Shown here in pieces: positions 9,147 to 18,604 of a stretch of DNA of 64,000 bases. This stretch comes from JADKAC01 sp964492065 (lineage in GTDB: Bacteria > Bacteroidota > Bacteroidia > Chitinophagales > BACL12), in contig CAZBHH010000008.1 of the NCBI GenBank assembly GCA_964492065.1, positions 40,545 to 104,544 on the forward strand, written 5' to 3'. A program made the translations under genes and the position numbers. Position 1 is the stretch's first letter. Each line of letters begins with the position of its first letter. The notes under the pieces are model-generated. The model was not told the origin of the DNA, searched no databases, and saw only the letters and a program-made list of their open reading frames with translations.

Positions 9147-10938
9147 TTAATCTGCTTTTACTATTTGCATGATGCTGCGCTCACCGTTTATAATTACTTC
9201 AATCAAATACATACCTGCTGATAATTCTTCACCTTGCACAGTAAATGCATGCTGCCCCGCAGTGTACAATTCTCCATGTGTAATTGTTTTAATCTGGTGT
9301 CCCAGCACATCAAGCAGCCGAACTGTTACCAGCGCATCAGAAAACAATTCTAAACTCATAGTTGCGGCAAGATCAAACGGATTGGGAAAAACATGCAAAT
9401 TGTTTGACAGCGCAATTACTTCACCAGGAGATTCATCCTCTGAAGCGAGCCTAAGCGGATCGCAACTGTCGAGGAACCCATGAAAATCGCTGCCGGAAAC
9501 AGCCTGGAACCCTACATTCATTTTCAAAAACGAGCCTGCCCGCCAGGTCATATCAGCACCACTACTAATGGTGTNNNNNNNNNNTGGTGTATGATGAGCT
9601 GTTAACAACTGATGTGGAAGCAATTACATCGCCTTTTTCATTTTCTTCAATTGTCTCTGCACCCAAACTTTTTGCTGAAACAGTTGTTTCCAGTCCTGAA
9701 ATGGCAGACATAGAGGATTCAAGCGCTGATTCATTATCACTTACGCCACTCAGCCCCATCTGGTCTCCGAAGTAGGTTACAGAGGGGTTTGAAAAGTAAG
9801 GCAACCGTTCGCAATCAGCGTCATAGTCTTCACACAAATTGTTGTATGCCATAACAGTTCGCCATTCATCAACCAAATTGACAAACCCATGCCCATAAGC
9901 ATAAGGAATTTCTGTATCATCAACATAGACATCATGCCTGCACCCGAATAAATGGCCTAACTCGTGCGGGAAGGTATAATTATCAATAGCGCAACTTACT
10001 CTGGCTACACAAAATGCATTTGCATAGGAGCTAACAGATACCGTATAAGCAGAACCGCAAATACCCGATTCAAGACCATAAACCAGTAAAACGTTTAAAT
10101 CAGCATCATAGACTGATCTGGTTGTATGTATGTCATCCAGGCACCCGTCGGCAGTATTCCTAAAACATGATTTATCAGTGGAGGAATTAAGGGACTCATC
10201 ATAAAAAACTTTTTGCGATCTCGCCAGTTCGATATTGAAAGATACCGAACTGTTATCATAACAATCATTACTAACATCAATGCAGGACTGGATAAACCCA
10301 TTCACATCTGCACCGATTCCAATTTCTGCATCATCTGTATAGGCTACAAAAACCCTTATGTTACAATCACCTGCCATAAATCCATCTTCAGCATCCTGCA
10401 TACCGTCAGCTTGCAACTGGTGTATGATTGATGCATTGAGCATGTTTGCATAATCTTGTTCGCTTTCATCTTTAAAGTCAGATGAATTCACCTCATATAT
10501 TAAATGTAAACCCTCGCCCAGTGGATGAACCCTCCATTTATTACCTTTCATTTGAAAATACCCCGTAAGCATGCCGTTATGATATACCAGGTTTAATCTG
10601 CCCTCATTTTTGTCAATGTCTCCAAACCAGGAAAAATCATTCTCATGCCTTGTTACGGTTTTTTCATGTGTTACCCGGAACATTTCAGATTCAGGTGTAT
10701 TAAAATAAAAACCCTCTTCATATAATACAGATTTATCAAAAGTTGCATAAGCGATTTTTCCGGAAGCAGAGGATTGTATCCAGTATTGTGCATTCTTCTG
10801 CTGTTGTTGGGTTAATTGCGCTTCAGGTAGATATGTGAATAATTGCTGTGCATACAATTGCGTCTGTACAAATAAACAAGCGGGAACGAAAACCCTATTC
10901 AGCAGATACCGCCAGAATTCATTTTTATTTCGTTTCAT
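9147..10938 (-). CDS. Secreted reprolysin-type (M12-like) metalloprotease with T9SS sorting domain, crossed by a spurious N-gap
   Basis: The N-terminal part has a signal peptide (residues 1-30, ending QTQLYA) and a pro-region. The zinc site HELGHLFGCRHD (His325, Glu326, His329, His335) is followed by TVMAYNN, the Met-turn of metzincins. The gene is interrupted by ten Ns at 9575-9584. Both sides of the gap carry TGGTGT; if these six bases are the same bases, the frame runs through without a break as SSYTISSGADMTWRAGSF. That is the usual Bacteroidota repeat before a sorting domain, and the merged protein is 591 residues. The end (VFPNPFDLAATMSLEL to GMYLIEVIINGE) is a type A sorting domain. It is an extracellular endopeptidase, 27 bp downstream of the tail-fibre-like gene. 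Confidence 0.85.
9575..9584. other. Assembly gap of ten Ns, probably a 6-bp overlap
   Basis: The left contig ends in AATGGTGT and the right contig begins TGGTGTATG. Removing the Ns and one copy of TGGTGT restores one continuous reading frame for the metalloprotease, so the scaffold gap most likely has negative length. Confidence 0.8.
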
Positions 10939-10965
10939 ATTCTTGAATTTAAAAAAGTGAAAGAA

Positions 10966-12987
10966 TTAATGTTTCAAAGCCTCAATTTCCGCTTTTAATG
11001 ATTCATTTTGTTTTTGCAATTCAATCACATATAATGTGAGTTCTTCAATTTTTTCCATCATGATTTTTTGCATTTCACCAACATTCAACCCTTCTTCTTC
11101 TACATCGCATGCAGCAGGAACACCCGGCAGGTGATTATTATCGGCAATAAACTGTTCTACTTCAGCTAACGGCTTCAGTTTATAATCTGCATTAAAAACA
11201 TAATCAGGCCAGGGGCTTAACTGTACAAGTAATTCTTCGCAAACCACTTTACCGTCAACGCTCAGTTTATATCCTGACTTAGGCGCAACTGTTGTGTTGC
11301 CCATCACGATATCACCATTGTCGTTAATATACATTCTGTTTACACCGTTTGTGCGGAGAACAAGTTTACCATCATCATTTCCTGCATTCAGCGCAAGTTG
11401 TAAATCCTCTCCGGTTGCTCTTAGATATCCTACATCTTCACCATCATGTTCCATCTGAATGTAAGGGTCAGTTCCTCGTATTAATACTGTTTCATCAGTG
11501 CCGCCTACAGAAAGAGGGTATATTAACGCACTTGGAGCATTTATGCTTAACTTATCTTGTATATATGCTGAACCGTAAACATTAAATGTACTTGAAAAAA
11601 TACCGGGGTCGCCACCAACTCCAACTTTGCCGTTATCATCCACTACAAAATTCGTAAGGAGATCAGTACCAATTACCCTGAATGCATCATCTGTATCATT
11701 TCCTTTTACACCCAATAATGCAGAAGGGGAGCTCCAGTTAAATCCCGATTTTCCGCCATCTGTAGGAACTATTAAAGCATAGTTATTGGATGCGCCGCTT
11801 GCTTTTGCCCAGATACCATAATTTGTTGTACCTGCTCCCGAACTTTTTGCAACTAACCCATAATTGGAAGTTCCTGTTGAAGAAGTTGTTGCATACATAG
11901 CTGCAGTGTTTGTTGAGGAAGAATATGAACCGGTTGCATATACACCTGCATGTGCTATTGGCGCATCCGAGAAAATTAAGCCGCTTGTATTGTAACCTAA
12001 TGCTGCAGTGGCATAGGTAGTGCCGGATCCTGATTCATCAGTTGCATAAACGGCCATGTCTTCTGTACTAAAAGCTGTTAATTTATTTCTGAAGGTTGAC
12101 CTTGAACCGGTATTAATTGTGCCTAATCCTATTCGGTCGCTCTCATCATTAATTGCGCCTGTTACTAATGCAGAACCGTCCCATTTGGGAATTTTATTCG
12201 TTGAATTAGAACCCACCTGCGGGTCAGTTTCTGTTCCGGCTGGTGGAGTTGTGGCCACCCATGCGCTGCCGTTCCATTGCATCACCTGGCCAAAGCTTGC
12301 CCCCATGCTGCTTAAATCTGCTGCTGTAATTGTAGCATCTGCAATTTCAGTTGAACTAACAGCACCGCTTGCAATTTGCAGATTGTTATAAACGCCTGTA
12401 ACATCTCCTGCATGGTTTGTAGAAGTAGTAACATCATCGGCAGCATTAGTATCCCCCGTGTTAGAAATCACTGAACCTGTAATGGAAATACCTGTTCCGG
12501 CGGAATAACCGGCACCACCTGCTGAAGCAGTAGATTGGGTAGTACCATCCATAAACTTGATAGAATTTACATAGGCTTCATTCCAGTGTAGGGTGGATGA
12601 ACCGAGATCTAAGGTGTTGTCAGCATTTGGCAACAATGCAGAATTTATAGCTGTGGTTGCAGAGAGGTTAGATAATGCTTTGCTGGCACCTTTGCCGCTC
12701 ATAGGTGTCCATTCAGAACCGTTATAAAAATAAAAGCCCGGTTGCGAGTTGGTTTGATAAATTAACAAGCCTGTAGCAGGAGATACAATCGCATTCCGTT
12801 GAGCTTTAGTCATTCTGGGCGCAAGCATCCCCTGTGTTGTGGAAGTCATGTCAAGTATGGCCGAGCCTGCCGGTGTGATGGTTCCAATGCCGGCGCTGCC
12901 GGTTGTCGGGAAAGTGTTGGTTTGCGCTAATGCCGTTGCGGAGCAAAACAATGCGCCGGTAATAAATAGTGTAATTTGCTTTTTCAT
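10966..12987 (-). CDS. Secreted tail-fibre-like protein with C-terminal coiled coil
   Basis: 673 residues with a signal peptide (MKKQITLFITGALFCSATALAQ). Low-complexity Ser/Thr/Gly/Ala-rich sequence follows with motifs shared with phage tail-fibre-like proteins of the Bacteroidota: GIGTITPAGSAILDMTST, GLLIYQTNSQPGFYFYNGSEW, QVMQWNGSAWVAT and GKVGVGGDPG. The end has the conserved block DYVFNADYKLKPLAEVEQF, then NNHLPGVP, then a heptad-like coiled coil (EKIEELTLYVIELQKQNESLK) that probably trimerises. No intramolecular chaperone catalytic dyad was identified, so I do not call it peptidase S74. Its role is probably a surface fibre or adhesin. It is cotranscribed with the metalloprotease downstream. 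Confidence 0.75.
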   Translation of the reverse strand: MKKQITLFITGALFCSATALAQTNTFPTTGSAGIGTITPAGSAILDMTSTTQGMLAPRMTKAQRNAIVSPATGLLIYQTNSQPGFYFYNGSEWTPMSGKGASKALSNLSATTAINSALLPNADNTLDLGSSTLHWNEAYVNSIKFMDGTTQSTASAGGAGYSAGTGISITGSVISNTGDTNAADDVTTSTNHAGDVTGVYNNLQIASGAVSSTEIADATITAADLSSMGASFGQVMQWNGSAWVATTPPAGTETDPQVGSNSTNKIPKWDGSALVTGAINDESDRIGLGTINTGSRSTFRNKLTAFSTEDMAVYATDESGSGTTYATAALGYNTSGLIFSDAPIAHAGVYATGSYSSSTNTAAMYATTSSTGTSNYGLVAKSSGAGTTNYGIWAKASGASNNYALIVPTDGGKSGFNWSSPSALLGVKGNDTDDAFRVIGTDLLTNFVVDDNGKVGVGGDPGIFSSTFNVYGSAYIQDKLSINAPSALIYPLSVGGTDETVLIRGTDPYIQMEHDGEDVGYLRATGEDLQLALNAGNDDGKLVLRTNGVNRMYINDNGDIVMGNTTVAPKSGYKLSVDGKVVCEELLVQLSPWPDYVFNADYKLKPLAEVEQFIADNNHLPGVPAACDVEEEGLNVGEMQKIMMEKIEELTLYVIELQKQNESLKAEIEALKH

Positions 12988-13018
12988 ATAGTCTTCTTTA
13001 AGAATGAAAGAATAAAAG

Positions 13019-13026
13019 CAAAACTA
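13019..13026 (-). promoter_or_regulatory. Putative -7 box upstream of the tail-fibre-like gene
   Basis: TAGTTTTG on the minus strand, a perfect TAnnTTTG match, 31 bp upstream of the start codon at 12987. No good -33 TTG is visible at the normal distance, so support is limited to the -7 box and position. Confidence 0.4.
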
Positions 13027-13071
13027 TTTTTGAAAAACATCCTGAGAAATACCGAGATTGGGGGAGATGAT

Positions 13072-13266
13072 TTACAGTGGAAACTGTAAGGTAATTTTGG
13101 TTCCTGTTTGCTCAGCAGAGTAAATGCTAATGATGCCATTTAGTTCTTTAGCCCTCATACGCAAACTGTCCAATCCGTTTCCGGGTTGAATGGTATTGAT
13201 CTCGAACCCTTTTCCGTTGTCCTGAATAATTAGACTAACCGATTTATTTTGCTGTGGGGCAGGCAA
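13072..13266 (-). pseudogene. C-terminal relic of a second histidine kinase
   Basis: The 64-residue frame reads SLIIQDNGKGFEINTIQPGNGLDSLRMR and ends ITLQFPL: the G1/G2 boxes of a HATPase domain. It closely parallels the last 60 residues of the full kinase ending at 14259 (IEDDGIGF, GNGLDSMQMRANEL, IIFTLPL). Upstream in the same frame an in-frame TAA cuts it off from any H-box or sensor domain. It lies directly after the response regulator gene, so an ancestral kinase-regulator-kinase arrangement has probably lost one kinase. Confidence 0.75.
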
Positions 13267-13551
13267 TACATCCGTTAAAGCATATTAATATAAATATTCA
13301 CCTGCCTTTCAGGTTCATTTTATCAGAATCTAATTTTACGTTTTGGAGCTCATTCAATAATGAGTCCATTTCCAGGGCGTGCGGATTTTTTATTACAAAA
13401 AATAACAAAACTGAAAAGAAGTGATTTCTAATCTTCAGGCTTACTGAAACGTGTAGATAAAATAAATAATTTGTATTCTCTTTCAAATATAAAAAAAGAA
13501 ATGTGGTTTTAGAAAAACAATATCCCTCAGACCTGGAACATGGCCTGAGAA

Positions 13552-14190
13552 TCACACAATTTTATCCTTCAGCGCTTTCACCACAGCCTCTGTATTTGAC
13601 TTCACATGCAGTTTGGTGTAAATGTTCTTCATGTGTGTTTTCACTGTTTCCGTTGAAATTTTCATTTCTTCGGCAATCATTTTATAACTCCTGCCATTTA
13701 CTAGGTGTTGTAAAATTTCTTTTTCTTTTTCCGTTAAGTTGTAATTTTCTGTTGCCGGCTTGGAAATATTGCTTTTAAAAAGATCGAACACTTTTCTTGC
13801 AATTGTTGGTGTCATGGGCGAACCGCCGGCATATACATTTTGTATCGCTTCTATATAGCCCGATGGTGTGGTTGTTTTTAAAATATAGCCTGATGCGCCG
13901 CTGCATATTGCATTGAAAACATACGCATCATCGTCAAACATGGTTTGCATGAGCACCTGCACTGAAGGATAATTCTCTTTTATCTTTTTCACAGCTTCAA
14001 TGCCATTCATGCCCGGCATTTCTATATCCATCAGCACTACATCTGGTGTATCTCTCTTCAATTGCGAAAGCATATCTCTGCAGTCGGGATATGCGCCAAT
14101 GCAAGCGTAACCCGGGGTTCCACCGATGAGAATTTGTAAACTCTCACGCAGATGTTTATTATCTTCAAAAATGGCAACTCTGATAGACAT
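13552..14190 (-). CDS. LuxR/NarL-type response regulator
   Basis: 212 residues. The receiver domain spans about residues 1-120 with the phosphorylation site in VVLMDIEMPGMNG and the usual acidic pair near the start (IFEDNKH). The C-terminal LuxR helix-turn-helix reads LTEKEKEILQHLVNGRS and then IAEEMKISTETVKTHMKNIY. It is encoded 68 bp after the sensor kinase and is its obvious partner. Target genes are unknown; the nearest secreted-protein genes are candidates only by position. Confidence 0.92.
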   Translation of the reverse strand: MSIRVAIFEDNKHLRESLQILIGGTPGYACIGAYPDCRDMLSQLKRDTPDVVLMDIEMPGMNGIEAVKKIKENYPSVQVLMQTMFDDDAYVFNAICSGASGYILKTTTPSGYIEAIQNVYAGGSPMTPTIARKVFDLFKSNISKPATENYNLTEKEKEILQHLVNGRSYKMIAEEMKISTETVKTHMKNIYTKLHVKSNTEAVVKALKDKIV

Positions 14191-14258
14191 ATGATTAATG
14201 CAAATTTGAAATTACAAATATAAAAGAGCAATACCGAAATCGGGTGATAGCGGATACA

Positions 14259-17200
14259 TTACAAAGGTAAGGTAAAAATAATTGTTGTGCCTGCACGCAA
14301 AACCGAATCAATATCAAGTTTTCCTTTCAGCTCATTTGCCCGCATCTGCATACTGTCGAGCCCATTCCCCCGTACAATCTGCTGCTTATCGAAACCAATA
14401 CCATCATCTTCAATCTTTAAGATTAACTTATTTCTTTCCTGATACAGCGATACCACAATGTTGCCTGCATTTGCATATTTAGCAGCATTGTTTACTGCTT
14501 CTTTAAATACCAATAGCACATTTTTCCGCTGCTGCATGTTCAGTTTCAAAGATGGAATTTGATTTATAAATTTATAAGTAATATTTTTTGCCGAACATAT
14601 TTCATACAGGAATTTTTCCATACGCTGCAGCATGTTTTGTGTAGTATCATTTTTCGGATTCACCATCCAGATAATATCCTGCATTTTTTCTGCCGACTCT
14701 TTTGCATTATTTGAAATCTTTTTCAGCGTTTCTGAATTTCTTTCCTGCGTAACTGCTATTTCACTCAGCATTCTAATAGAACTTAATGAACTGCCCACTT
14801 CATCATGCAGGTCAGCGGCAATTTCATTTCGCATAGAATGAATTTTACGCAACTGATTTATGCGGTAGCGATACACACCAAAAGGTATGAGCAACCCACT
14901 TAACACAAGTAAAGAGATAAACCACCAGGTTTGCCAATATGGTGCAATAACCTTGATGGGAAATTCGAGCTGAACATATTCGTTGTTCATTGCACTTTTT
15001 CCTTTCAACTGAAAAACATAATTGCCGGCAGTAACTTTTGAATAATACACCTGAAATGTAAGATTCTTATCCGCTATCCAGGTTTCGTCCCATCCCTGTA
15101 AATTATAAAATACTTTATTGTTGTTGGGTGAAATGTAATCTATAAGCTCGTATTGTATTTCCAAAGGAAATTCTTTGTGCCGGATTGATATTCCATTTTC
15201 TATTTCCTCCGGAGAAAAATATTTCTCGCCAGCTTTTACTGAAAGAATACGCAGCCCGGGCTTTCCGGTATAACCCTGCAAAGAATCCATCGGAATTTTC
15301 ATGAAGCATGCATTTTCACCAACTAACAGATTATTACTTTCATCTACAAAAGGTTGTGTAATACCTATTGCCCTGGGTAGTGGATATGTTTTTATTTCTT
15401 TTGTCTTTTCATTAAACGAAGCAATGCTGTTGTTTGTAAGTATGTAAATGTTGTGTTTTCTGTCTTCGAAAACTGAGAAACAAGTGTTGGTTGATAATCC
15501 ATCATCAGTAGAATATCTTTTCAGCAGATTCTTGTTTCTGTCGTATTCGAAAAATCCTTCATCGGCTGATGCAATATAAACCATTCCGTTTTTTCTCACT
15601 ATGAGGTCCTCCTGAAAACTTACGGGAGGCAGTTTATTTCCGTTTTTATCTTCGGTAATTTTCGCAAGTGTTTTTGTGGCGATGTTGTAATAATAGAGCC
15701 TTGATGCTGATATAACCCAAAGTGTATTTTCTGTTTCAGGCAATACAGTGGGTAAAGGAAGTTTTATGTCCTCCGGAGTAAAGAGTGTATCAATCGTTTT
15801 GTTTTTGTAATTGCATTTCAGATAATTGCCTGCAAAATCTGCAAGAAAAAAGTTTTTTTCATCATCCACATAACTCAGCCAGTCGAAAGCCGGCTCAGAG
15901 CTCATGATATTATTTCCAGGCGCCTGTAAATATCCGAATGTATTCGTATGCCTGTTAAAGACTCCAATACCATTTCCATAAACAATAAATACAAAGTTGT
16001 CTTCATCAATTTTGCTTATACTTTGCAAATATTCACCTGCATACGAACTATAGTTAGAACCGAAATACGTAAAGTTTTTCTGAGTATCGTATTTCATAAA
16101 ACCGTCACCCGTGGTGAGCCAATATGTCCCGTCGGTTTCTTCAATACCTGTAACCGTTATTGCACTCTTTACTTTGCTCAAAGGTGGTATTAACACATAC
16201 TCGTATCTGGAATACCATGTATTTACCTTTGCCAACCAACTGTCTTCCATAGCTATCCAATATATTCCATTACTTCCGGCAGCAATATCATTCACATAAT
16301 TATCAGGCAGCCCGCTAAACCATTCTGCATTATATACATAATTCTGAAATCTCTTTTCTTTTGCGAGATAATGAAAAAGACCATTTCCCATAGTGGCAAT
16401 AAACAGATCGCCGTTTTTGTTCAGTTTCAGAATTTTCTTTATGTAAGGAGTTGGGTTGGCATCTACTTCACTCTTTAAAGTAATAAGCCGCCAGTTACCA
16501 TCATACAGGTTTACTGCAAATAATCCGTTTGTTGTGCCAATAAGCAAAGAATCGTGTGTGTAAATTATTAAGTCACTAATTTGAGGTGAAGGGAAATTTT
16601 TTAACCCGGCGAAGATATTTTCTGCTTTTTGCGGTGCTTCATATATGTTGGCTGTAAAATACAAACCATCGTCTGCAGTTGCAATCCACAAGTTTCGCTT
16701 ACCGTCTTGCACCATTTTAACAGTGAATGATGTTTCGGATTTCGGAAAAGCATCGGGTAGTTTTATGTTTTTGATTATACCTTTTGTAGTATGAAGAATA
16801 GTGTAACTACGATATGTTGCAGCCAGAATAATACTGTCGTTTATTTTGCAGAAACCCCGTACTGCGGGTTTCTCTTGCAGAGGATTTTCAGTTTCGCTGA
16901 TATAACTCGTAAAAATATCTTTGTTCGGATTATAACTTGCAAAACCTTCCGGCCCACCCAGCCAGATTAAATTTCCATCATAAAATAATGTTTTGATATT
17001 TATGAGCGGGCAAACATTCTTTGCTAAACCGGCAGACGGAAATTTTGTAAACCCATACCCGTTAAATCTGTACAAGCCATCGTTGGTGCCAAAATAAACG
17101 ATATCATTTTTATCGCACACTACTGACCTGCCCACAGTAGAAAACAAGCCCGATTCTGTTGTTTGTTCAAAATAGAGATTTGTTTGAGCTGTTAGCATGG

Positions 17201-17273
17201 AAGAAACAACGCAACATAGTATTACCGGTGAGAGACCGACAATTTGTTTTATGTATGTTTTCACAAAAAGCAT
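14259..17273 (-). CDS. Two-component sensor histidine kinase with two-component-regulator propeller
   Basis: About 1004 residues from the ATG at 17273. The start gives a good signal peptide (MLFVKTYIKQIVGLSPVI to MLTAQ). An ATG at 17294 is possible, but one at 17348 would lie inside the neighbouring insertion sequence. The periplasmic part has propeller-type repeats (GTNDGLYRFNGYGF, IATADDGLYFT, YIASADEGFFEYDRN) and a Y_Y_Y-type domain (FYNLQGWDETW). One membrane helix follows (WWFISLLVLSGLLIPFGVY). Then comes a HisKA_3 domain with the phosphorylated His in AADLHDEVGSSLSSIRML and a HATPase ending GIGFDKQQIVRGNGLDSM. Kinases of this design in the Bacteroidota often sense carbohydrates. The IS66 element lies only about 63 bp upstream and may have displaced its promoter. 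Confidence 0.88.
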   Translation of the reverse strand: MLFVKTYIKQIVGLSPVILCCVVSSMLTAQTNLYFEQTTESGLFSTVGRSVVCDKNDIVYFGTNDGLYRFNGYGFTKFPSAGLAKNVCPLINIKTLFYDGNLIWLGGPEGFASYNPNKDIFTSYISETENPLQEKPAVRGFCKINDSIILAATYRSYTILHTTKGIIKNIKLPDAFPKSETSFTVKMVQDGKRNLWIATADDGLYFTANIYEAPQKAENIFAGLKNFPSPQISDLIIYTHDSLLIGTTNGLFAVNLYDGNWRLITLKSEVDANPTPYIKKILKLNKNGDLFIATMGNGLFHYLAKEKRFQNYVYNAEWFSGLPDNYVNDIAAGSNGIYWIAMEDSWLAKVNTWYSRYEYVLIPPLSKVKSAITVTGIEETDGTYWLTTGDGFMKYDTQKNFTYFGSNYSSYAGEYLQSISKIDEDNFVFIVYGNGIGVFNRHTNTFGYLQAPGNNIMSSEPAFDWLSYVDDEKNFFLADFAGNYLKCNYKNKTIDTLFTPEDIKLPLPTVLPETENTLWVISASRLYYYNIATKTLAKITEDKNGNKLPPVSFQEDLIVRKNGMVYIASADEGFFEYDRNKNLLKRYSTDDGLSTNTCFSVFEDRKHNIYILTNNSIASFNEKTKEIKTYPLPRAIGITQPFVDESNNLLVGENACFMKIPMDSLQGYTGKPGLRILSVKAGEKYFSPEEIENGISIRHKEFPLEIQYELIDYISPNNNKVFYNLQGWDETWIADKNLTFQVYYSKVTAGNYVFQLKGKSAMNNEYVQLEFPIKVIAPYWQTWWFISLLVLSGLLIPFGVYRYRINQLRKIHSMRNEIAADLHDEVGSSLSSIRMLSEIAVTQERNSETLKKISNNAKESAEKMQDIIWMVNPKNDTTQNMLQRMEKFLYEICSAKNITYKFINQIPSLKLNMQQRKNVLLVFKEAVNNAAKYANAGNIVVSLYQERNKLILKIEDDGIGFDKQQIVRGNGLDSMQMRANELKGKLDIDSVLRAGTTIIFTLPL

Positions 17274-17390
17274 AACTCTGGTAACAACTGGCATAACATC
17301 ACAATATTTAAGGTTATCCTTTCTTCTCACTTTACCGTAACCGATCAACCTCGTCTTGTAAAAATAAAAAGTGTCATTTCACTTTGCAAG

Positions 17391-17675
17391 ATGAGAGAAA
17401 AGATAGATTTCACCATGCACGTAATGCAATGGGAAGCGAGCGGTCTGTCCAAGGCTGCATACTGCAAGGAACAGGGGCTTGTGTATCATACCTTCCTTTA
17501 CCATGCGGGCCGGATCCTACAGCCTCAATCAGCCGGGGCATTTATTCCGGTTTCTATTGAGCATGATATTGCCCAATCCGTCAAAGGAAAAATTGAATAT
17601 CATTTTGCGACAGGCGGATATTTTGTGTTTCCCGGTGATTGCCCGGTTCAGAAAATAAAATTACTGATAGGCTGA
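17391..17675 (+). CDS. tnpA: IS66 family accessory protein TnpA
   Basis: 94 residues. It begins MREKIDFTMHVMQWEASGLS and has the helix-turn-helix phrase KAAYCKEQGLVYHTFLYH found in IS66 TnpA/Orf1 proteins. The start lies 54 bp inside the left inverted repeat. The stop overlaps the tnpB start as TGATG, the normal coupling in this family. It appears intact. Confidence 0.85.
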   Translation: MREKIDFTMHVMQWEASGLSKAAYCKEQGLVYHTFLYHAGRILQPQSAGAFIPVSIEHDIAQSVKGKIEYHFATGGYFVFPGDCPVQKIKLLIG

Positions 17676-18064
17676 TGCTGTCGATAAATACCCGGCAGCG
17701 GTATTTTATGTATTCGGGACTTACCGACATGCGCAAGGGTTTTGACGGGCTGTGTGGCTTGGTAAGGGAAGAATTTAAAATGAACCCGCTGTCTGGCGAT
17801 GTGTTCATTTTTATCAGCCGTACACGCACACGCATTAAGTTCCTGCAATGGCAGCAGGATGGATTTGCTGTTTACTACAAGCGATTAGAAAAAGGCACGT
17901 TTGAACGGATTGAAAATAAGGATGCATCAGTAACACATATCTGCGCACAACAACTTATGTTAATCATGGAAGGCATTCAATTATCGAGCATTAAAAAACG
18001 AGTGAGATATCATCATATTGATGTGAATAAATTACATAAAAACCGATTGCATGTAACCAAATAA
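17675..18064 (+). CDS. tnpB: IS66 family accessory protein TnpB
   Basis: 129 residues from the ATG that overlaps the tnpA stop. It contains the TnpB hallmarks YFMYSGLTDMRKGFDGLCGL, NPLSGDVFIFISRTRTRIK and LQWQQDGFAVYYKRLEKGTF. Length and sequence look normal. In IS66 elements this protein is needed for transposition alongside TnpC, but its biochemical role is unclear. Confidence 0.9.
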   Translation: MLSINTRQRYFMYSGLTDMRKGFDGLCGLVREEFKMNPLSGDVFIFISRTRTRIKFLQWQQDGFAVYYKRLEKGTFERIENKDASVTHICAQQLMLIMEGIQLSSIKKRVRYHHIDVNKLHKNRLHVTK

Positions 18065-18081
18065 ATAAGCATCTTTAATCG

Positions 18082-18556
18082 ATGAATAATTACGAAAATC
18101 TAACTCACGAACAAATAGATCAACTGCCGGTTGAAAAAGATTTTCAGATATTTAAATTGAAAGCAGAGGTTGCCGAATTAAAGCGCTTGTTCTTCGGAGC
18201 AAAAAGCGAACGATTTGTTTATTCCGATCCATCCCGGTTGAAATTAGACATTATTGACGAACAGATTGCACCACAGCCCCCCCGGGACAACCCTTGTTAA
18301 GGAACATGAGCGTACAGATAAAAAGAAAACAAACCACCGGGGCCGCTCGCCGTTTCCCGAATCACTTCCCCGGGAAACGACCGTAATTTATCCGGAAGGT
18401 TTTGATGAAAATTCACCCGGGCAAGTAATCGGCTCATGCAAAATCAACGGTATTAACCCGCAGGAATGGCTGGAGCATATTTTGTTTACGATCAGCGATA
18501 CAAAACTCACCAACCTGGCATCCCTGCTTCCGAATGCCTGGCAAAAACCGGAATAA
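18082..18556 (+). pseudogene. tnpC: IS66 transposase TnpC, frameshifted and internally deleted
   Basis: The 5' part reads like the coiled-coil N-terminus of TnpC (VAELKRLFFGAKSERFVY) but stops at 18300 after a frameshift at the seven-C run 18277-18283. In the new frame the zinc-finger-type segment continues (HRGRSPFPESLPRETTVIYPE). It then jumps straight into the extreme C-terminus (CKINGINPQEWLEHIL, LLPNAW). The whole DDE catalytic core is missing, a loss of about 300 codons. It cannot act as a transposase. Confidence 0.88.
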
Positions 18557-18604
18557 ATAATTTTTTTCTTGTTATTTACAAGACGTGGTTGGTCGGCGGA
18601 TTAC

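Larger units (their letters stand above)
17337..18604 (+). mobile_element. Decayed IS66-family insertion sequence
   Basis: 1268 bp bounded by imperfect inverted repeats: 17337-17362 (GTAACCGATCAACC then TCGTCTTGTAAA) and 18575-18604, whose complement begins GTAATCCGCCGACC and also ends CGTCTTGTAAA. It contains tnpA, tnpB and a broken tnpC in the usual order. The expected 8-bp target duplication is absent: the left flank ends ACTTTACC and the right flank begins ATTACTTA. Flanking DNA has therefore been rearranged since insertion. It cannot transpose by itself because tnpC is defective. Confidence 0.85.

Noticed and set aside
13072..13089. 7-bp inverted repeat TTACAGT/ACTGTAA as a terminator
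   Set aside because: It is formed by the final codons and stop of the kinase relic, has no T-run on the minus strand, and is probably coincidental.
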